Below, piece by piece: positions 42,780-51,541 of a stretch of 64,000 nucleotides of DNA. Made by a program: the position numbers and the translations under genes. How positions within the stretch are numbered: the first letter of the stretch is position 1; every line of letters begins with the position of its first letter. The notes below the pieces were generated by a model. It was not told where the DNA came from, ran no database searches, and saw only the letters and a program-made list of their open reading frames with translations. The DNA is from an uncultured Collinsella sp. (GTDB lineage Bacteria; Actinomycetota; Coriobacteriia; Coriobacteriales; Coriobacteriaceae), in assembly GCA_902495355.1 (NCBI GenBank), contig CABUWV010000003.1:88724-152723 (forward strand), read 5' to 3'.

Positions 42780-43721
42780 ATGTCAGAATTCATTAGGCCT
42801 CAGGTTCAGGTCGAAGAGATCAACGAGACCTCTGCTCGTGTCTCCGTCGAGCCGCTCGAGCGTGGCTACGGCGATACGCTGGGTAACTCGCTTCGTCGTG
42901 TTCTTCTGTCCTCGCTCGAGGGTGCCGCCGTCGAGGCCATTCAGATCGATGGTGCGCAGCACGAGTTCATGACCATCCCTAACATGGTCGAGGATGTCAC
43001 CGACATCGTCCTGAATGTCAAGGGTCTTGTCTTCAGGGCTCTCGGCACGACCGACGAGGCGACCGCCACCATCTCGGTTGACGGCCCCTGCGAGGTCACC
43101 GGTGCGGACTTCTTTATTCCGTCCGAGTTTGAGCTGGTCAACCCCGAGCAGCACATTGCTACGCTCACCGAGGGTGGCCATCTCACCATGAGCATGCGCA
43201 TCGGCTATGGCCGCGGCTATGTCTCTGGCGAGGCTAACAAGCGTGACAACGATCCCATCGGTGTGATCAACGTCGACTCGCTGTACTCGCCGGTGTCCCG
43301 TTGCGCCAAGCTCGTTGAGGCTTGCCGTGTCGGCCAGCATACCGACTACGACCGCCTTGTCCTCGAGATCGAGACCAACGGTTCCATCGCCCCGCGCGAC
43401 GCCGTGGTCCAGGCTGCCAATATCATCAACCAGCATATGGCCGCCTTTATGAACCTTGCCGAGACCCCCGAGGTCGAGGAGGAGGCTTCGATCTTCGCTC
43501 CCGAGGTCACCAACGACAACGCTGAGCTGGACAAGCAGATCGAGGATCTGGACCTATCCGTCCGTTCCTACAACTGCCTTAAGCGCGCCAGCATTCACTC
43601 GGTCCGTCAGCTCGTTGAGTTCTCGGAGAACGATCTGCTCAACATCCGTAACTTCGGTGTTAAGTCGATCGAGGAAGTGAAGGACAAGCTTGAGTCCATG
43701 GGCCTGAGCCTGAAGGCTTAA
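42780..43721 (+). CDS. rpoA: RNA polymerase alpha subunit
   Basis: 313 aa. The N-terminal dimerisation domain (SVEPLERGYGDTLGNSLRRV, LLSSLEGAAV) and the C-terminal UP-element/activator-binding domain (LDLSVRSYNCLKRASIHSV, IRNFGVKSIEEVKDKL) are joined by an acidic linker. GGAGGT precedes ATG 42780. Confidence 0.98.
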   Translation: MSEFIRPQVQVEEINETSARVSVEPLERGYGDTLGNSLRRVLLSSLEGAAVEAIQIDGAQHEFMTIPNMVEDVTDIVLNVKGLVFRALGTTDEATATISVDGPCEVTGADFFIPSEFELVNPEQHIATLTEGGHLTMSMRIGYGRGYVSGEANKRDNDPIGVINVDSLYSPVSRCAKLVEACRVGQHTDYDRLVLEIETNGSIAPRDAVVQAANIINQHMAAFMNLAETPEVEEEASIFAPEVTNDNAELDKQIEDLDLSVRSYNCLKRASIHSVRQLVEFSENDLLNIRNFGVKSIEEVKDKLESMGLSLKA

Positions 43722-43751
43722 TGCTTCGCATATTTGAGGAGAAACTAGACC

Positions 43752-44219
43752 ATGCGTCACAACGTTAAGAAGGGCCTGAAGCTCGGCACCGATGCGAGCC
43801 ACACCAAGGCCATGAAGAAGAGCCTTGCTAAGGCCCTCTTCGAGAACGACCGCATCAAGACCACCGAGACCCGCGCTAAGGCACTGCGTTCGGTCGTCGA
43901 CCCGATCATCACCTGGGCCAAGAAGGGCGACCTGCACTCTCGCCGTCTGGCTATCGCCAAGCTCGGCGATAAGCAGCTCGTTGCCGAGATTTTCGACAAG
44001 GCTGCTCAGGGTATGTGGCAGGACCGCAACGGCGGTTACACCCGCATCATGAAGCTCGGTAACCGTAAGGGCGATAACGCTCCTATCGTTATCATGGAGC
44101 TCGTCACCGAGCCTTGCACGCCTAAGGCCAAGAAGGCTGCTCCGGCCCCCAAGAAGGCCGCTGCTCCCAAGAAGGTTGAGGCTGTCGAGGAGGCTCCTGC
44201 TGAGGAGACCGCTGAGTAG
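43752..44219 (+). CDS. rplQ: 50S ribosomal protein L17 with Ala/Lys/Glu tail
   Basis: 155 aa. The core is MRHNVKKGLKLGTDASHTKA to about residue 118. Then comes an extra tail of about 35 residues rich in Ala, Lys, Pro and Glu (KKAAPAPKKAAAPKKVEAVE), as seen in several actinobacteria. The tail is probably disordered. It is followed directly by a strong terminator. Confidence 0.97.
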   Translation: MRHNVKKGLKLGTDASHTKAMKKSLAKALFENDRIKTTETRAKALRSVVDPIITWAKKGDLHSRRLAIAKLGDKQLVAEIFDKAAQGMWQDRNGGYTRIMKLGNRKGDNAPIVIMELVTEPCTPKAKKAAPAPKKAAAPKKVEAVEEAPAEETAE

Positions 44220-44245
44220 ACATTCTGTCTGCATAGGCTATATTC

Positions 44246-44276
44246 GAGGGGTACGTTCGCGTACCCCTCTTTTTTT
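44246..44276 (+). terminator. Intrinsic terminator of the ribosomal operon
   Basis: A 10-bp stem GAGGGGTACG/CGTACCCCTC with a TTCG tetraloop is followed by a seven-T run. Confidence 0.95.
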
Positions 44277-44311
44277 GTCGCAATACCGTTGCTAGTTTGT
44301 TGGGAGCGCCC

Positions 44312-45136
44312 ATGCCTGCGCCGTCTGATTTCAATTCGACCCCCGAGCTTGACGCCACCCTTGTATTTCGCGTGGCCTACGATGGCTCCTCCTATAGCGG
44401 ATTTGCCGAGCAGCCGGGCCAGACGACGGTCGCGGGCGAGCTACGCCGTGCAATCGAGACGTTGCTGCGCCGCCCAATCGATCTGACGTGCGCGGGGCGT
44501 ACCGATGCCGGCGTTCATGCGGTGGCCCAATACATCAGCGTGCCCGTAACGGACGCTGAGCTCGCTTTGACGCGCCGTAGGTGGCTGAGGGCTATGGATG
44601 CCCTCCTGGGCAAAGATATCGCCATAAACGAGGTCTACAAGGCTCGTAAGGGCTTTTCTGCACGTTTTGACGCACGCTCTCGCACTTACACCTATCGCAT
44701 TGCCGACCGTGATGCGCGGCCCGTGCTGTCACGCGGTGCAGTGTGGTGGCATCGCTATCCCCTCGACGTCGATGCGATGGCGGCCGCCTGCCCTGCGCTT
44801 TTGGGCGAGCAGGACTTTAAGAGCTTTTGCAAGGTCGCCTCTGCCGTGGGCAAACCTACGCACCGCTGCGTAATGCGTGCCGAGTTTGGCCATGAGGTCG
44901 CCTTTGGCGAGGACATCCTCACGTTTACCATCGAGGGCAATGCGTTTTTGCATTCGATGGTGCGAACCATTGTGGGCACCCTTGTCGAGATCGGCATGCA
45001 TCGCCGCGATCCCGAGTGGATGCGCGAGGTAATTGACGCCTGCGATCGCACCGCAGCTGGTCCTACGGCACCCGCATGCGGTCTTACTTTTATGGGCGTG
45101 GACTACGACCCCGCCGAGCTTGTGGTCCTCGATTAG
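44312..45136 (+). CDS. truA: tRNA pseudouridine(38-40) synthase
   Basis: 274 aa. Catalytic Asp lies in CAGRTDAGVHAVAQ (near residue 59). FRVAYDGSSYSGF and RYxLD-region equivalents are present. ATG 44312 with GGGAG upstream is preferred to the in-frame TTG codons at 44297 and 44300. It lies beyond the rplQ terminator, so it needs its own promoter or read-through. Confidence 0.94.
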   Translation: MPAPSDFNSTPELDATLVFRVAYDGSSYSGFAEQPGQTTVAGELRRAIETLLRRPIDLTCAGRTDAGVHAVAQYISVPVTDAELALTRRRWLRAMDALLGKDIAINEVYKARKGFSARFDARSRTYTYRIADRDARPVLSRGAVWWHRYPLDVDAMAAACPALLGEQDFKSFCKVASAVGKPTHRCVMRAEFGHEVAFGEDILTFTIEGNAFLHSMVRTIVGTLVEIGMHRRDPEWMREVIDACDRTAAGPTAPACGLTFMGVDYDPAELVVLD

Positions 45137-45255
45137 GGATGAGACTGCCTGACGGCGATCTTTGTGTGCGGCGCCTGTGGGCGGGGCGTGTGCAACATCT
45201 GTTCTTGACGTGCATCGCGGCGGACGACCGCCCGCATTAATTGACGGGGTGTACC

Positions 45256-46332
45256 ATGAACGACAGTTTGTTACTAGCTGTCGAGAGGACGGAAAACTTG
45301 GTTCGACGTGGTTCGCATCCGCGACTTTCGGTGATCCTGATTGTTGAGGGTTCGCCCAGTTATGCGATGCGCGCTCTCGAGAGCGTCCAGAACCAAGACC
45401 TCTACGATTTGCAGATTGTCGTCGTTTGCCGCGGCGTGGTAGCTGGTGTGCGCCATTCGCTCGAAGTTGCTGCCGACAGAGATATTCATATTGATTTGAT
45501 TGATGTTGAGGACCCAGTGCCTGGCGCCTGCCTGCGTGCCGGCTTTGCGGCTTCGCGCGGCTCCCAGATCATTGCGATGAATGCCAATGAGTGGTTTGCG
45601 CCGCAGTCCCTTTCGCAGATGGTCGAAAGTTCCTGCGACGCTTCTGCTGACATCGTGTTTCCCTCTGTTTCGCTCGATCGCTACGATGTTCACCGCGAAC
45701 GTCATTCCCGAGTTTTGGACGCGACATCCGTTTCTGAAGATGAGGACCGGGCGGCTTGCCTGACCCAATTGGTTTCCTGTGGTTTAATCCGACAGACCTC
45801 TGGCGTGCTGTATGATCGCGCCCTCTTTGAGGCGTGCCTTGCGCATGGCGATGCGTTTCGCACGGTGTCTTTTTTGACGTTCGCGCTTTCGCAGGCAAAG
45901 CGCGTTTCGGGATGTGGCCGTGCCCGTTTTCATGCAGTGGCGCCGTCGATTACGGAGACGTTTGACCCCACGATGTTTGCCAGGCTTTCTGATGATATCG
46001 GGGCGCTCGACAGGCTTGCCGACTCGCTTGCCGTCGCGGGCGGTGGCAATCAGTTGAAGCTGGTCTGCCAGCGGTATTACTACGCCGGTCTGGTCGCCTG
46101 CATCGAAAATTTGTGTCTGAGCCCCCATGGGGTGTCTTCAATAGAGTGTTCGGCCCGTTTGCATGATATGCTCGAAGCGCAGCGTACCCGTCAGATGGTT
46201 GAGGCTCTTAAAGGCAATCATCGTGGCTTAGGTCTGCTCTATGGTTCGATAGCTAGTGCCAAGCCTATGCGGTGTGCGTTGCATACGCATCTGGCGGCCT
46301 TTTTCAATCGTTCGGGCGTCAGGACTGTCTAG
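45256..46332 (+). CDS. Glycosyltransferase family 2-like protein
   Basis: 358 aa. The N-terminal part LSVILIVEGSPSYAMRALES then QNQDLYDLQIVVVCRG and SQIIAMNANEWFAPQSLSQM follows the GT-A beta-alpha pattern. The usual DxD is replaced by NANEW, so catalytic activity is uncertain. The second half is not recognised. Moderate GC and separate position suggest a single-gene unit. It could be a surface-polysaccharide enzyme or a degenerate relative. Confidence 0.65.
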   Translation: MNDSLLLAVERTENLVRRGSHPRLSVILIVEGSPSYAMRALESVQNQDLYDLQIVVVCRGVVAGVRHSLEVAADRDIHIDLIDVEDPVPGACLRAGFAASRGSQIIAMNANEWFAPQSLSQMVESSCDASADIVFPSVSLDRYDVHRERHSRVLDATSVSEDEDRAACLTQLVSCGLIRQTSGVLYDRALFEACLAHGDAFRTVSFLTFALSQAKRVSGCGRARFHAVAPSITETFDPTMFARLSDDIGALDRLADSLAVAGGGNQLKLVCQRYYYAGLVACIENLCLSPHGVSSIECSARLHDMLEAQRTRQMVEALKGNHRGLGLLYGSIASAKPMRCALHTHLAAFFNRSGVRTV

Positions 46333-46341
46333 TAGCGTGAT

Positions 46342-46433
46342 TTTCGAAATAAATTGCATGGAATTGTTTCGAAATGCGTTCTTATTCACTAAAACCCTCA
46401 AATAGCGCTAAACTATTCAATCACTAAGTGATT
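46342..46433 (+). promoter_or_regulatory. argR promoter with palindromic sites
   Basis: TTCACT (46385-46390), 18-base spacer, TAAACT (46409-46414) form a promoter. Upstream are two TTTCGAAA octamers (46342-46349, 46367-46374) around AATT pairs. At the expected transcription start is the 15-bp palindrome AATCACTAAGTGATT (46419-46433), a good autoregulation site. Confidence 0.5.
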
Positions 46434-46464
46434 GTCTCCGCCATCTTTTGGAGTGAGGTTTTGT

Positions 46465-46902
46465 ATGGCCAAAAAACGCAATGGGCGCCAGGATGCCATC
46501 AGAGATATTGTTCGCAATAAGGACGTACGTACGCAGCGCGTTTTGGTAGACGAGCTTCGCGCCATGGGTTTCGATTGCACGCAGGCGACCGTTTCGCGCG
46601 ACATCGCGGACATGGGACTGCGTAAGCTCCCCGAGGGCATCTATGTCCTTGCCGAGGACCTGCATCTGCAGCGCATGGTTTCCGAGTTGGTTACCGGCGT
46701 ACTGCGCACCGATAATCTGGTTATGATCAAGGCACAGCCCGGTACGGCTTCTGGTATTGCCGCAGCGGTCGATGCCGCGGAGTTGCCCGACGTGCTTGGC
46801 TCGCTTGCCGGCAACGACACGATCTTAGTCATTGCGCAGACGGCCGAGGACGGCGAACGCCTTGAAGCGCTCATCAACAAGCTGAGTAACTCTCACAAGT
46901 AG
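46465..46902 (+). CDS. argR: Arginine repressor
   Basis: 145 aa. The N-terminal winged HTH shows TQRVLVDELRAMGFDCTQATVSRDI. The C-terminal hexamerisation/arginine-binding domain shows VMIKAQPGTASGIAAAVDAA and the GNDTILVIA segment. GAGTGAGG precedes ATG 46465. No arginine biosynthesis genes are adjacent, so it acts at a distance, on its own promoter, or on both. Confidence 0.92.
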   Translation: MAKKRNGRQDAIRDIVRNKDVRTQRVLVDELRAMGFDCTQATVSRDIADMGLRKLPEGIYVLAEDLHLQRMVSELVTGVLRTDNLVMIKAQPGTASGIAAAVDAAELPDVLGSLAGNDTILVIAQTAEDGERLEALINKLSNSHK

Positions 46903-46952
46903 GGGATGCGTGGCGCTGCTGCTGTGCCGATTGTTGCTATAGGTAATTGCCG

Positions 46953-46983
46953 AGGGCGTTGACGAAGGTCAGCGCCCTTTTGC
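46953..46983 (+). terminator. Intrinsic terminator after argR
   Basis: AGGGCGTTGAC (46953-46963) pairs with GTCAGCGCCCT (46968-46978) with one G-T pair and loop GAAG; TTTT follows. Confidence 0.85.
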
Positions 46984-47051
46984 ATGCCGGCACCCGTTGC
47001 TCTATCGGTCCTGCAGCCGGGGCCGTCGTGGCATCTTGTGACATCTGCCGA

Positions 47052-47092
47052 AATAAAAAAGCGCCCGAGCAGCGTACGTGCTGCTCGGGCGC
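47052..47092 (-). terminator. Intrinsic terminator of the PBP gene
   Basis: GCGCCCGAGCAGC (47061-47073) pairs perfectly with 47080-47092. On the minus strand it is followed by TTTTTTATTT, just after the stop of the gene ending at 47118. Confidence 0.93.
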
Positions 47093-47117
47093 CTTGGTGT
47101 CAGATGCCGCTTTGCGT

Positions 47118-49307
47118 CTACTGGCCCGTAGAGGGGTCGGGCGTGGGCGTAGGATCGGGGGTAGGCGTCGGCGTGCCACCGTCGCCACCCGTGCCACCAT
47201 TGCCACCCGTGCCACCGTCGCCACCTGTCGTACCGCTATCGCCGGTGGTGTTGCCGCCCGGGGTTTCAGTGGTCGTGGTTGTCGTTGTCGTTGTGGTGGT
47301 CGTGGTCTCTTCCTCTTCTTTTCCTTCGTCTTTATCCTCTTCGTCTTTCTTTTTGTTGTTTGTGCCGTAGAACTTCCAGACGTTATTGTTCTTGTACGTG
47401 GGAGCCGTTCCGGTCGAGAATTCCTCGCGCTCGGTGCCCGCAAGAACGGTGTTCATGAACTTCTTAAAGACGGGCAGGTTGGTGCTGTCGCCCAGCAGGT
47501 CCGAACCGTACTTTTGGATGGGGATCTCGCCCGCGGAATAGCCGGTCCACAGGGCGCACGCCAGCTGCGGGGTATAGCCGCAGAACCACAGGTTGGTGGT
47601 GTTGTCGGTGGTGCCCGTCTTGCCGGCATAGGGCTGATTGACGTTCAGCGCGCCGGCGGCACCCGTGCCGCTGCCCTGCATGACGCCGGATAGAACATCG
47701 GTAACCGCGGCAGCCTCGCCTTCGGTGAGCACCTGCGTGGGATTGTCGGTGTGCTGGTACAGAACCGAACCGGTACGCGAGTCAATCTCGGTAATGGCGA
47801 TGGGCTGACGGTAGTAGCCACCGTTGGCAAACGTTGCGTAGGCCGATGCCATCTCGAGCGGTGAGATGGACCCGGTGCCGAGCGTCATGACGGGAACGTC
47901 CTCGATATTGTCCTTGGCGGGATCGATGCCAAGCTTTTTGACGAGCGATATGATCTTGTCATTGCCGATGGCTTCGGCCACCTGAATGTAGCCGGTGTTG
48001 GATGAGTATGCCGTTGCCTGCTTAAGCGTGATGTTGCCATAGCTCTGCTTGCCGTAGTTTTGCACCTCGGTCGTGGTGCCCTTGGCCTTGAGCGGCGAGT
48101 TGCAGTTGAGGGTGACGTTGGGGTTCATACCGTTTTGGATGGCAGTTGCCAGCGTAAAGGCCTTAAACGTGGAGCCCACGGGGCGCTTTGCCGTAGCGTG
48201 GTTCACGTGATTCTCGTCGGCGTTGTAGTCGTAGCCGCCTACCATGCACTTGATGTAGCCGGTCTTGGGGTCAACGACGACCATGCCCATGTCCAGGCCG
48301 TCGAGCGAAAGCGTGTCGAGCTGCGAGCGCACGGCCTCCTCGGCCACCTGCTGCATGGTGGGGTCGATGGTGGTCTTGACGGTCAGACCGCCCTTAAAGA
48401 GCACGTCGGTCGAGAACTCCTGCTCCAGCAGCTGCTTAACATAGGCGACAAAGTAGGGCTGCGAGTATACGTCGACGCCACTGCCCGAAATCTCGGTCAC
48501 GTTAAGCGTGATGGGCTCAGCCTGTGCGGCATCGTGTTCTTCCTGCGTGATGTGGCCCAGACGCAGCATGTTGTCCAGAACCTTATTGCGGCGGGACAGC
48601 GCCAAGTCGGGATTAACCGTGGGGTCGTACTGCGAGGGCGAGTTGGGAAGGCCGATGAGCAGCGCGGCCTCGCTCAGGGTGAGGTCGGCGGCGGTTTTGG
48701 ACAGATAGGTCTCGGCGGCGGCCTCGATGCCATATGCTCCATGGCCGTAGTAGATGGTGTTGAGGTACATCATGAGGATCTCGTCTTTGGAGTACATATC
48801 CTCCATCTTGATGGCGATATAGGCCTCGCGCACCTTACGCTCGATGGTCGAGTCGAATTGTTCCTCCTGCAAGATGGTGTTGCGAACCAGCTGCTGGGTG
48901 ATGGTCGATGCGCCCTCGTGGCCACCGGTGAGGGTTGCCACCGATGCGCGTGCAATGCCCCAGAGGTCGATGCCGCCATGCTCGTAGAAGCGCTCGTCCT
49001 CAACGTCGACGGTGCCCTGCAGCACGTACGGGGACACTTGGTCCTTGGTGATGGACTTGCGGTTTTGCGTGTAGAAACTCGCAATGGTATTGCCGTTGCA
49101 GTCGACGATGTCGGTGGGCTCGCTCACCAGATACGCGTTGGCATCGGTGTAGTCGGGCAGATCGGACAGCCAGCGGTTGACATTGCCGATCATGCCGATG
49201 CCAAACGCTACGCCCGCGATAAGCAGAAAGCCCAAAAACGAGAGCAAGATCATGGGAAGGGCATGCGTCTTAGAGCGACCGCGCCCCTGTCGTTGGCGAG
49301 GACCCAT
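47118..49307 (-). CDS. Class A penicillin-binding protein (transglycosylase/transpeptidase)
   Basis: 729 aa. The start is placed at ATG 49307, with GGAGGTC upstream; a 20-residue longer frame lacks a site. A basic N-terminus and transmembrane helix (about 18-40) precede the GT51 domain (EDERFYEHGGID at 103-114, GASTITQQLVRN). The transpeptidase carries VGSTFKAFT (SxxK), YSSNTGY (SxN) and AGKTGTTD (KTG). The C-terminus is a low-complexity tail: charged linker, a run of 12 Thr, Gly/Thr repeats and TPTPDP repeats, which probably spans the wall. It builds and cross-links peptidoglycan. Confidence 0.94.
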   Translation of the reverse strand: MGPRQRQGRGRSKTHALPMILLSFLGFLLIAGVAFGIGMIGNVNRWLSDLPDYTDANAYLVSEPTDIVDCNGNTIASFYTQNRKSITKDQVSPYVLQGTVDVEDERFYEHGGIDLWGIARASVATLTGGHEGASTITQQLVRNTILQEEQFDSTIERKVREAYIAIKMEDMYSKDEILMMYLNTIYYGHGAYGIEAAAETYLSKTAADLTLSEAALLIGLPNSPSQYDPTVNPDLALSRRNKVLDNMLRLGHITQEEHDAAQAEPITLNVTEISGSGVDVYSQPYFVAYVKQLLEQEFSTDVLFKGGLTVKTTIDPTMQQVAEEAVRSQLDTLSLDGLDMGMVVVDPKTGYIKCMVGGYDYNADENHVNHATAKRPVGSTFKAFTLATAIQNGMNPNVTLNCNSPLKAKGTTTEVQNYGKQSYGNITLKQATAYSSNTGYIQVAEAIGNDKIISLVKKLGIDPAKDNIEDVPVMTLGTGSISPLEMASAYATFANGGYYRQPIAITEIDSRTGSVLYQHTDNPTQVLTEGEAAAVTDVLSGVMQGSGTGAAGALNVNQPYAGKTGTTDNTTNLWFCGYTPQLACALWTGYSAGEIPIQKYGSDLLGDSTNLPVFKKFMNTVLAGTEREEFSTGTAPTYKNNNVWKFYGTNNKKKDEEDKDEGKEEEETTTTTTTTTTTTTETPGGNTTGDSGTTGGDGGTGGNGGTGGDGGTPTPTPDPTPTPDPSTGQ

Positions 49308-49468
49308 ATATTGACCTCCAGGTATGTCGTGCCAGGCGGCAGGTATGCTACCGGGCAGGATGGACATAAGTTATTACACGATAAACCAATCGGGGCATGC
49401 GGGGCCTCGTGTATGCTGGTTGGCAGCAATTTTCAGAGTGAAAGCACACCTTGGCAAGGAGTTTACCG

Positions 49469-51445
49469 ATGGCGATTCGGCCGATGGAACCGAGCGGACA
49501 ATGCGAAAGCGAGTTGGCGGCGGCTGAAGTGGCGCTGCCCGAACTGCTGGCGCCTGCTGGCGGACTCGACCAGATGCTCGCGGCGATTGCGGCGGGTGCC
49601 GATGCCATCTATGCGGGGCTGGACGGATTCAACGCTCGAGTGAGCGCGCATGGCTTTAGCGATGATGAGTTCGCGCGCGGTTGTGCCGTGGCCCATGCCC
49701 ATGGCGTGCGTGTGTACGTGACGCTCAACGTGTTCGTGTTCGATGATGAGCTTGCCGACGCCGTGGCGTTGGGGGCGCATGCGCGCGCGTTGGGTGCCGA
49801 TGCGTTGATTGTGGCCGATGCCGGGCTGGCTTGTGCGCTTCGTGCGGCGATTCCGGGGGTCGAGATTCACCTGTCCACTCAGGCGGGCGCTCATAGCGAG
49901 GGTGCCGTGCAGTTGGCTGCCAAGGAGTTGGGCGTTGAGCGCGTGACGACTGCGCGCGAGCTGAGCGTTGCAGAGATTGAGACGCTTTGCGCTACTGGCG
50001 TGCCCATCGAGGTGTTCTGTCACGGCGCTATTTGCATTGGATACTCGGGTGCGTGCGGGTTCTCTGCCCTTCGACGTGGCCGCTCTGCGATGCGCGGTGA
50101 TTGCACGCAACCGTGCCGTCTATCCTATGACCTGGTGGACGAGGCGGGGCAGAGTGTTGTCGCTGTCGAAGGGGATCGCCTGCTTTGTCCGCGTGACTAT
50201 CTGGGCATCGCGCATCTGCCCGAGCTTGTTGCCGCCGGCGTGGCATCGCTCAAGATCGAGGGCCGCATGAAGAATCCCGACTACGTCTTTAACGTGGTGA
50301 GGGTGTGGCGTCGGGCGCTCAATATGCTGCGCGACGGCACATGGGATGCCGATGCGGTGCCGGCGCTTGAGCGCGAGCTGGGAAGGTCGTTCAACCGCGG
50401 CTTTACCGATGCGTATCTGCGGGGTCGTTCGGGCGCCGAGCTCATGAGCTTTGAGCGCGCGATCAACCAGGGCGTGCGCGTGGGCCACTTGGTGGCGGTG
50501 GGTCACGAAGAGGTGACGGTTGAGCTTGATGCCGCCGTGGCGGCGGGCGATACGCTCGAGATCCGATTTTACCCGGGTGCCGACGCGCGTCCCGATGTGC
50601 CCAAGCGCTGGCCACAGGTGCCTTGCCCCGTGGATGCCGCTGCGGGAGAGCGCATCGTCGTGCATTGCAAACGCAAGGTGGACGCGGGCTGCGAGGTCTA
50701 TCTGATTCGCAGTGCCGGCGTGCTGGGGCAGACGGCAACGGTGTTGGAGCGCATGCGGGTCGAGGCAGATGCGGTCGCGCCTGCTGAGCAGTCCGTTGAG
50801 GTGCTGCCGTTTGAGGGCGTTCTGGCAGATGGCGATGTACCGACGGAGTTGGCGGGACCGGCGGAGCCGGCAAAGCATGAGGCTTTTGCTCGTATGGTCT
50901 TTGCCTGGGAGCTGATGGATTTGGATCCGCGCGATGAGTGGGATCTGTCCGATGCGACGGTGGTGCTCGACGAAGTGTGCCGCGCAGGCGACGCCGAGCG
51001 GATTCGAGCGCTTATGCAACGTGCCGGGCGCGTCGTCTGCCGCAACCTGGGGCAGGTGACGATGGCCCGCGAGCTGGGCACGACGTTTGGCGTGGCAGCG
51101 CCGGTGTTCTGTGCCAATCGGGCCACGCTTGCCTGGCTGCGCGGGCTTGGCGCGGGGTGGGTATACTTGCCTGCCGAGCTGCTCGGCAATGATAGGGAGC
51201 GTATTGCCGAGCTGGCTGCTGAACCCGGCGTCTTGGGTCCGGTCGACGCCGACCGTCCCGAGCTCATGGTGTGCGAACACTGCCTGCTGACAGCCGAGGG
51301 CGTTTGCGCCACCGATGCGACGGGGCAGGTCCGTTGCCGCGACTGCTTGCGTCGTCGGCAGGTGCGCTATCTGGTCGAGCGTGACGGTACGCGTCTGCCA
51401 GTTGCCATCGACGCATGCGGCAGGACGAGGATTTTCCTGTCGTAG
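49469..51445 (+). CDS. U32 family peptidase-like protein
   Basis: 658 aa from ATG 49469 with AAGGAG 7 bases before it; the frame to 49451 adds six residues without a site. The TIM-barrel U32 core shows LLAPAGGLDQMLAAIAAGAD, ADALIVADAGL, FCHGAICIGYSGACGFS and SLKIEGRMKNPDYV. A Cys set in RGDCTQPCRLSY and CPRDY probably binds an Fe-S cluster. The family includes tRNA and rRNA hydroxylation factors (TrhP, RlhA) as well as collagenase-named proteins; an RNA modification role is more likely than proteolysis. Confidence 0.88.
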   Translation: MAIRPMEPSGQCESELAAAEVALPELLAPAGGLDQMLAAIAAGADAIYAGLDGFNARVSAHGFSDDEFARGCAVAHAHGVRVYVTLNVFVFDDELADAVALGAHARALGADALIVADAGLACALRAAIPGVEIHLSTQAGAHSEGAVQLAAKELGVERVTTARELSVAEIETLCATGVPIEVFCHGAICIGYSGACGFSALRRGRSAMRGDCTQPCRLSYDLVDEAGQSVVAVEGDRLLCPRDYLGIAHLPELVAAGVASLKIEGRMKNPDYVFNVVRVWRRALNMLRDGTWDADAVPALERELGRSFNRGFTDAYLRGRSGAELMSFERAINQGVRVGHLVAVGHEEVTVELDAAVAAGDTLEIRFYPGADARPDVPKRWPQVPCPVDAAAGERIVVHCKRKVDAGCEVYLIRSAGVLGQTATVLERMRVEADAVAPAEQSVEVLPFEGVLADGDVPTELAGPAEPAKHEAFARMVFAWELMDLDPRDEWDLSDATVVLDEVCRAGDAERIRALMQRAGRVVCRNLGQVTMARELGTTFGVAAPVFCANRATLAWLRGLGAGWVYLPAELLGNDRERIAELAAEPGVLGPVDADRPELMVCEHCLLTAEGVCATDATGQVRCRDCLRRRQVRYLVERDGTRLPVAIDACGRTRIFLS

Positions 51446-51494
51446 ATGCTGCGCCGCGTCAGTTTGTTATCATAAGAGAGTTTATGGACTTCCA

Positions 51495-51519
51495 GCACCG
51501 CCGTTTTCGGCGAGGGTGC
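51495..51519 (+). promoter_or_regulatory. Leader hairpin before tyrS
   Basis: GCACC-GCCG-TTTT-CGGC-GA-GGGTGC forms a short bulged hairpin 20 bases before the ribosome site AAAGGAGG. T-box features were looked for and not found. Confidence 0.4.
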
Positions 51520-51541
51520 TATAGCAAAAGGAGGATACCCA

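Noticed and set aside
51446..51541. T-box leader before tyrS
   Set aside because: The leader is under 100 bases with no T-box core or specifier-type long stem.
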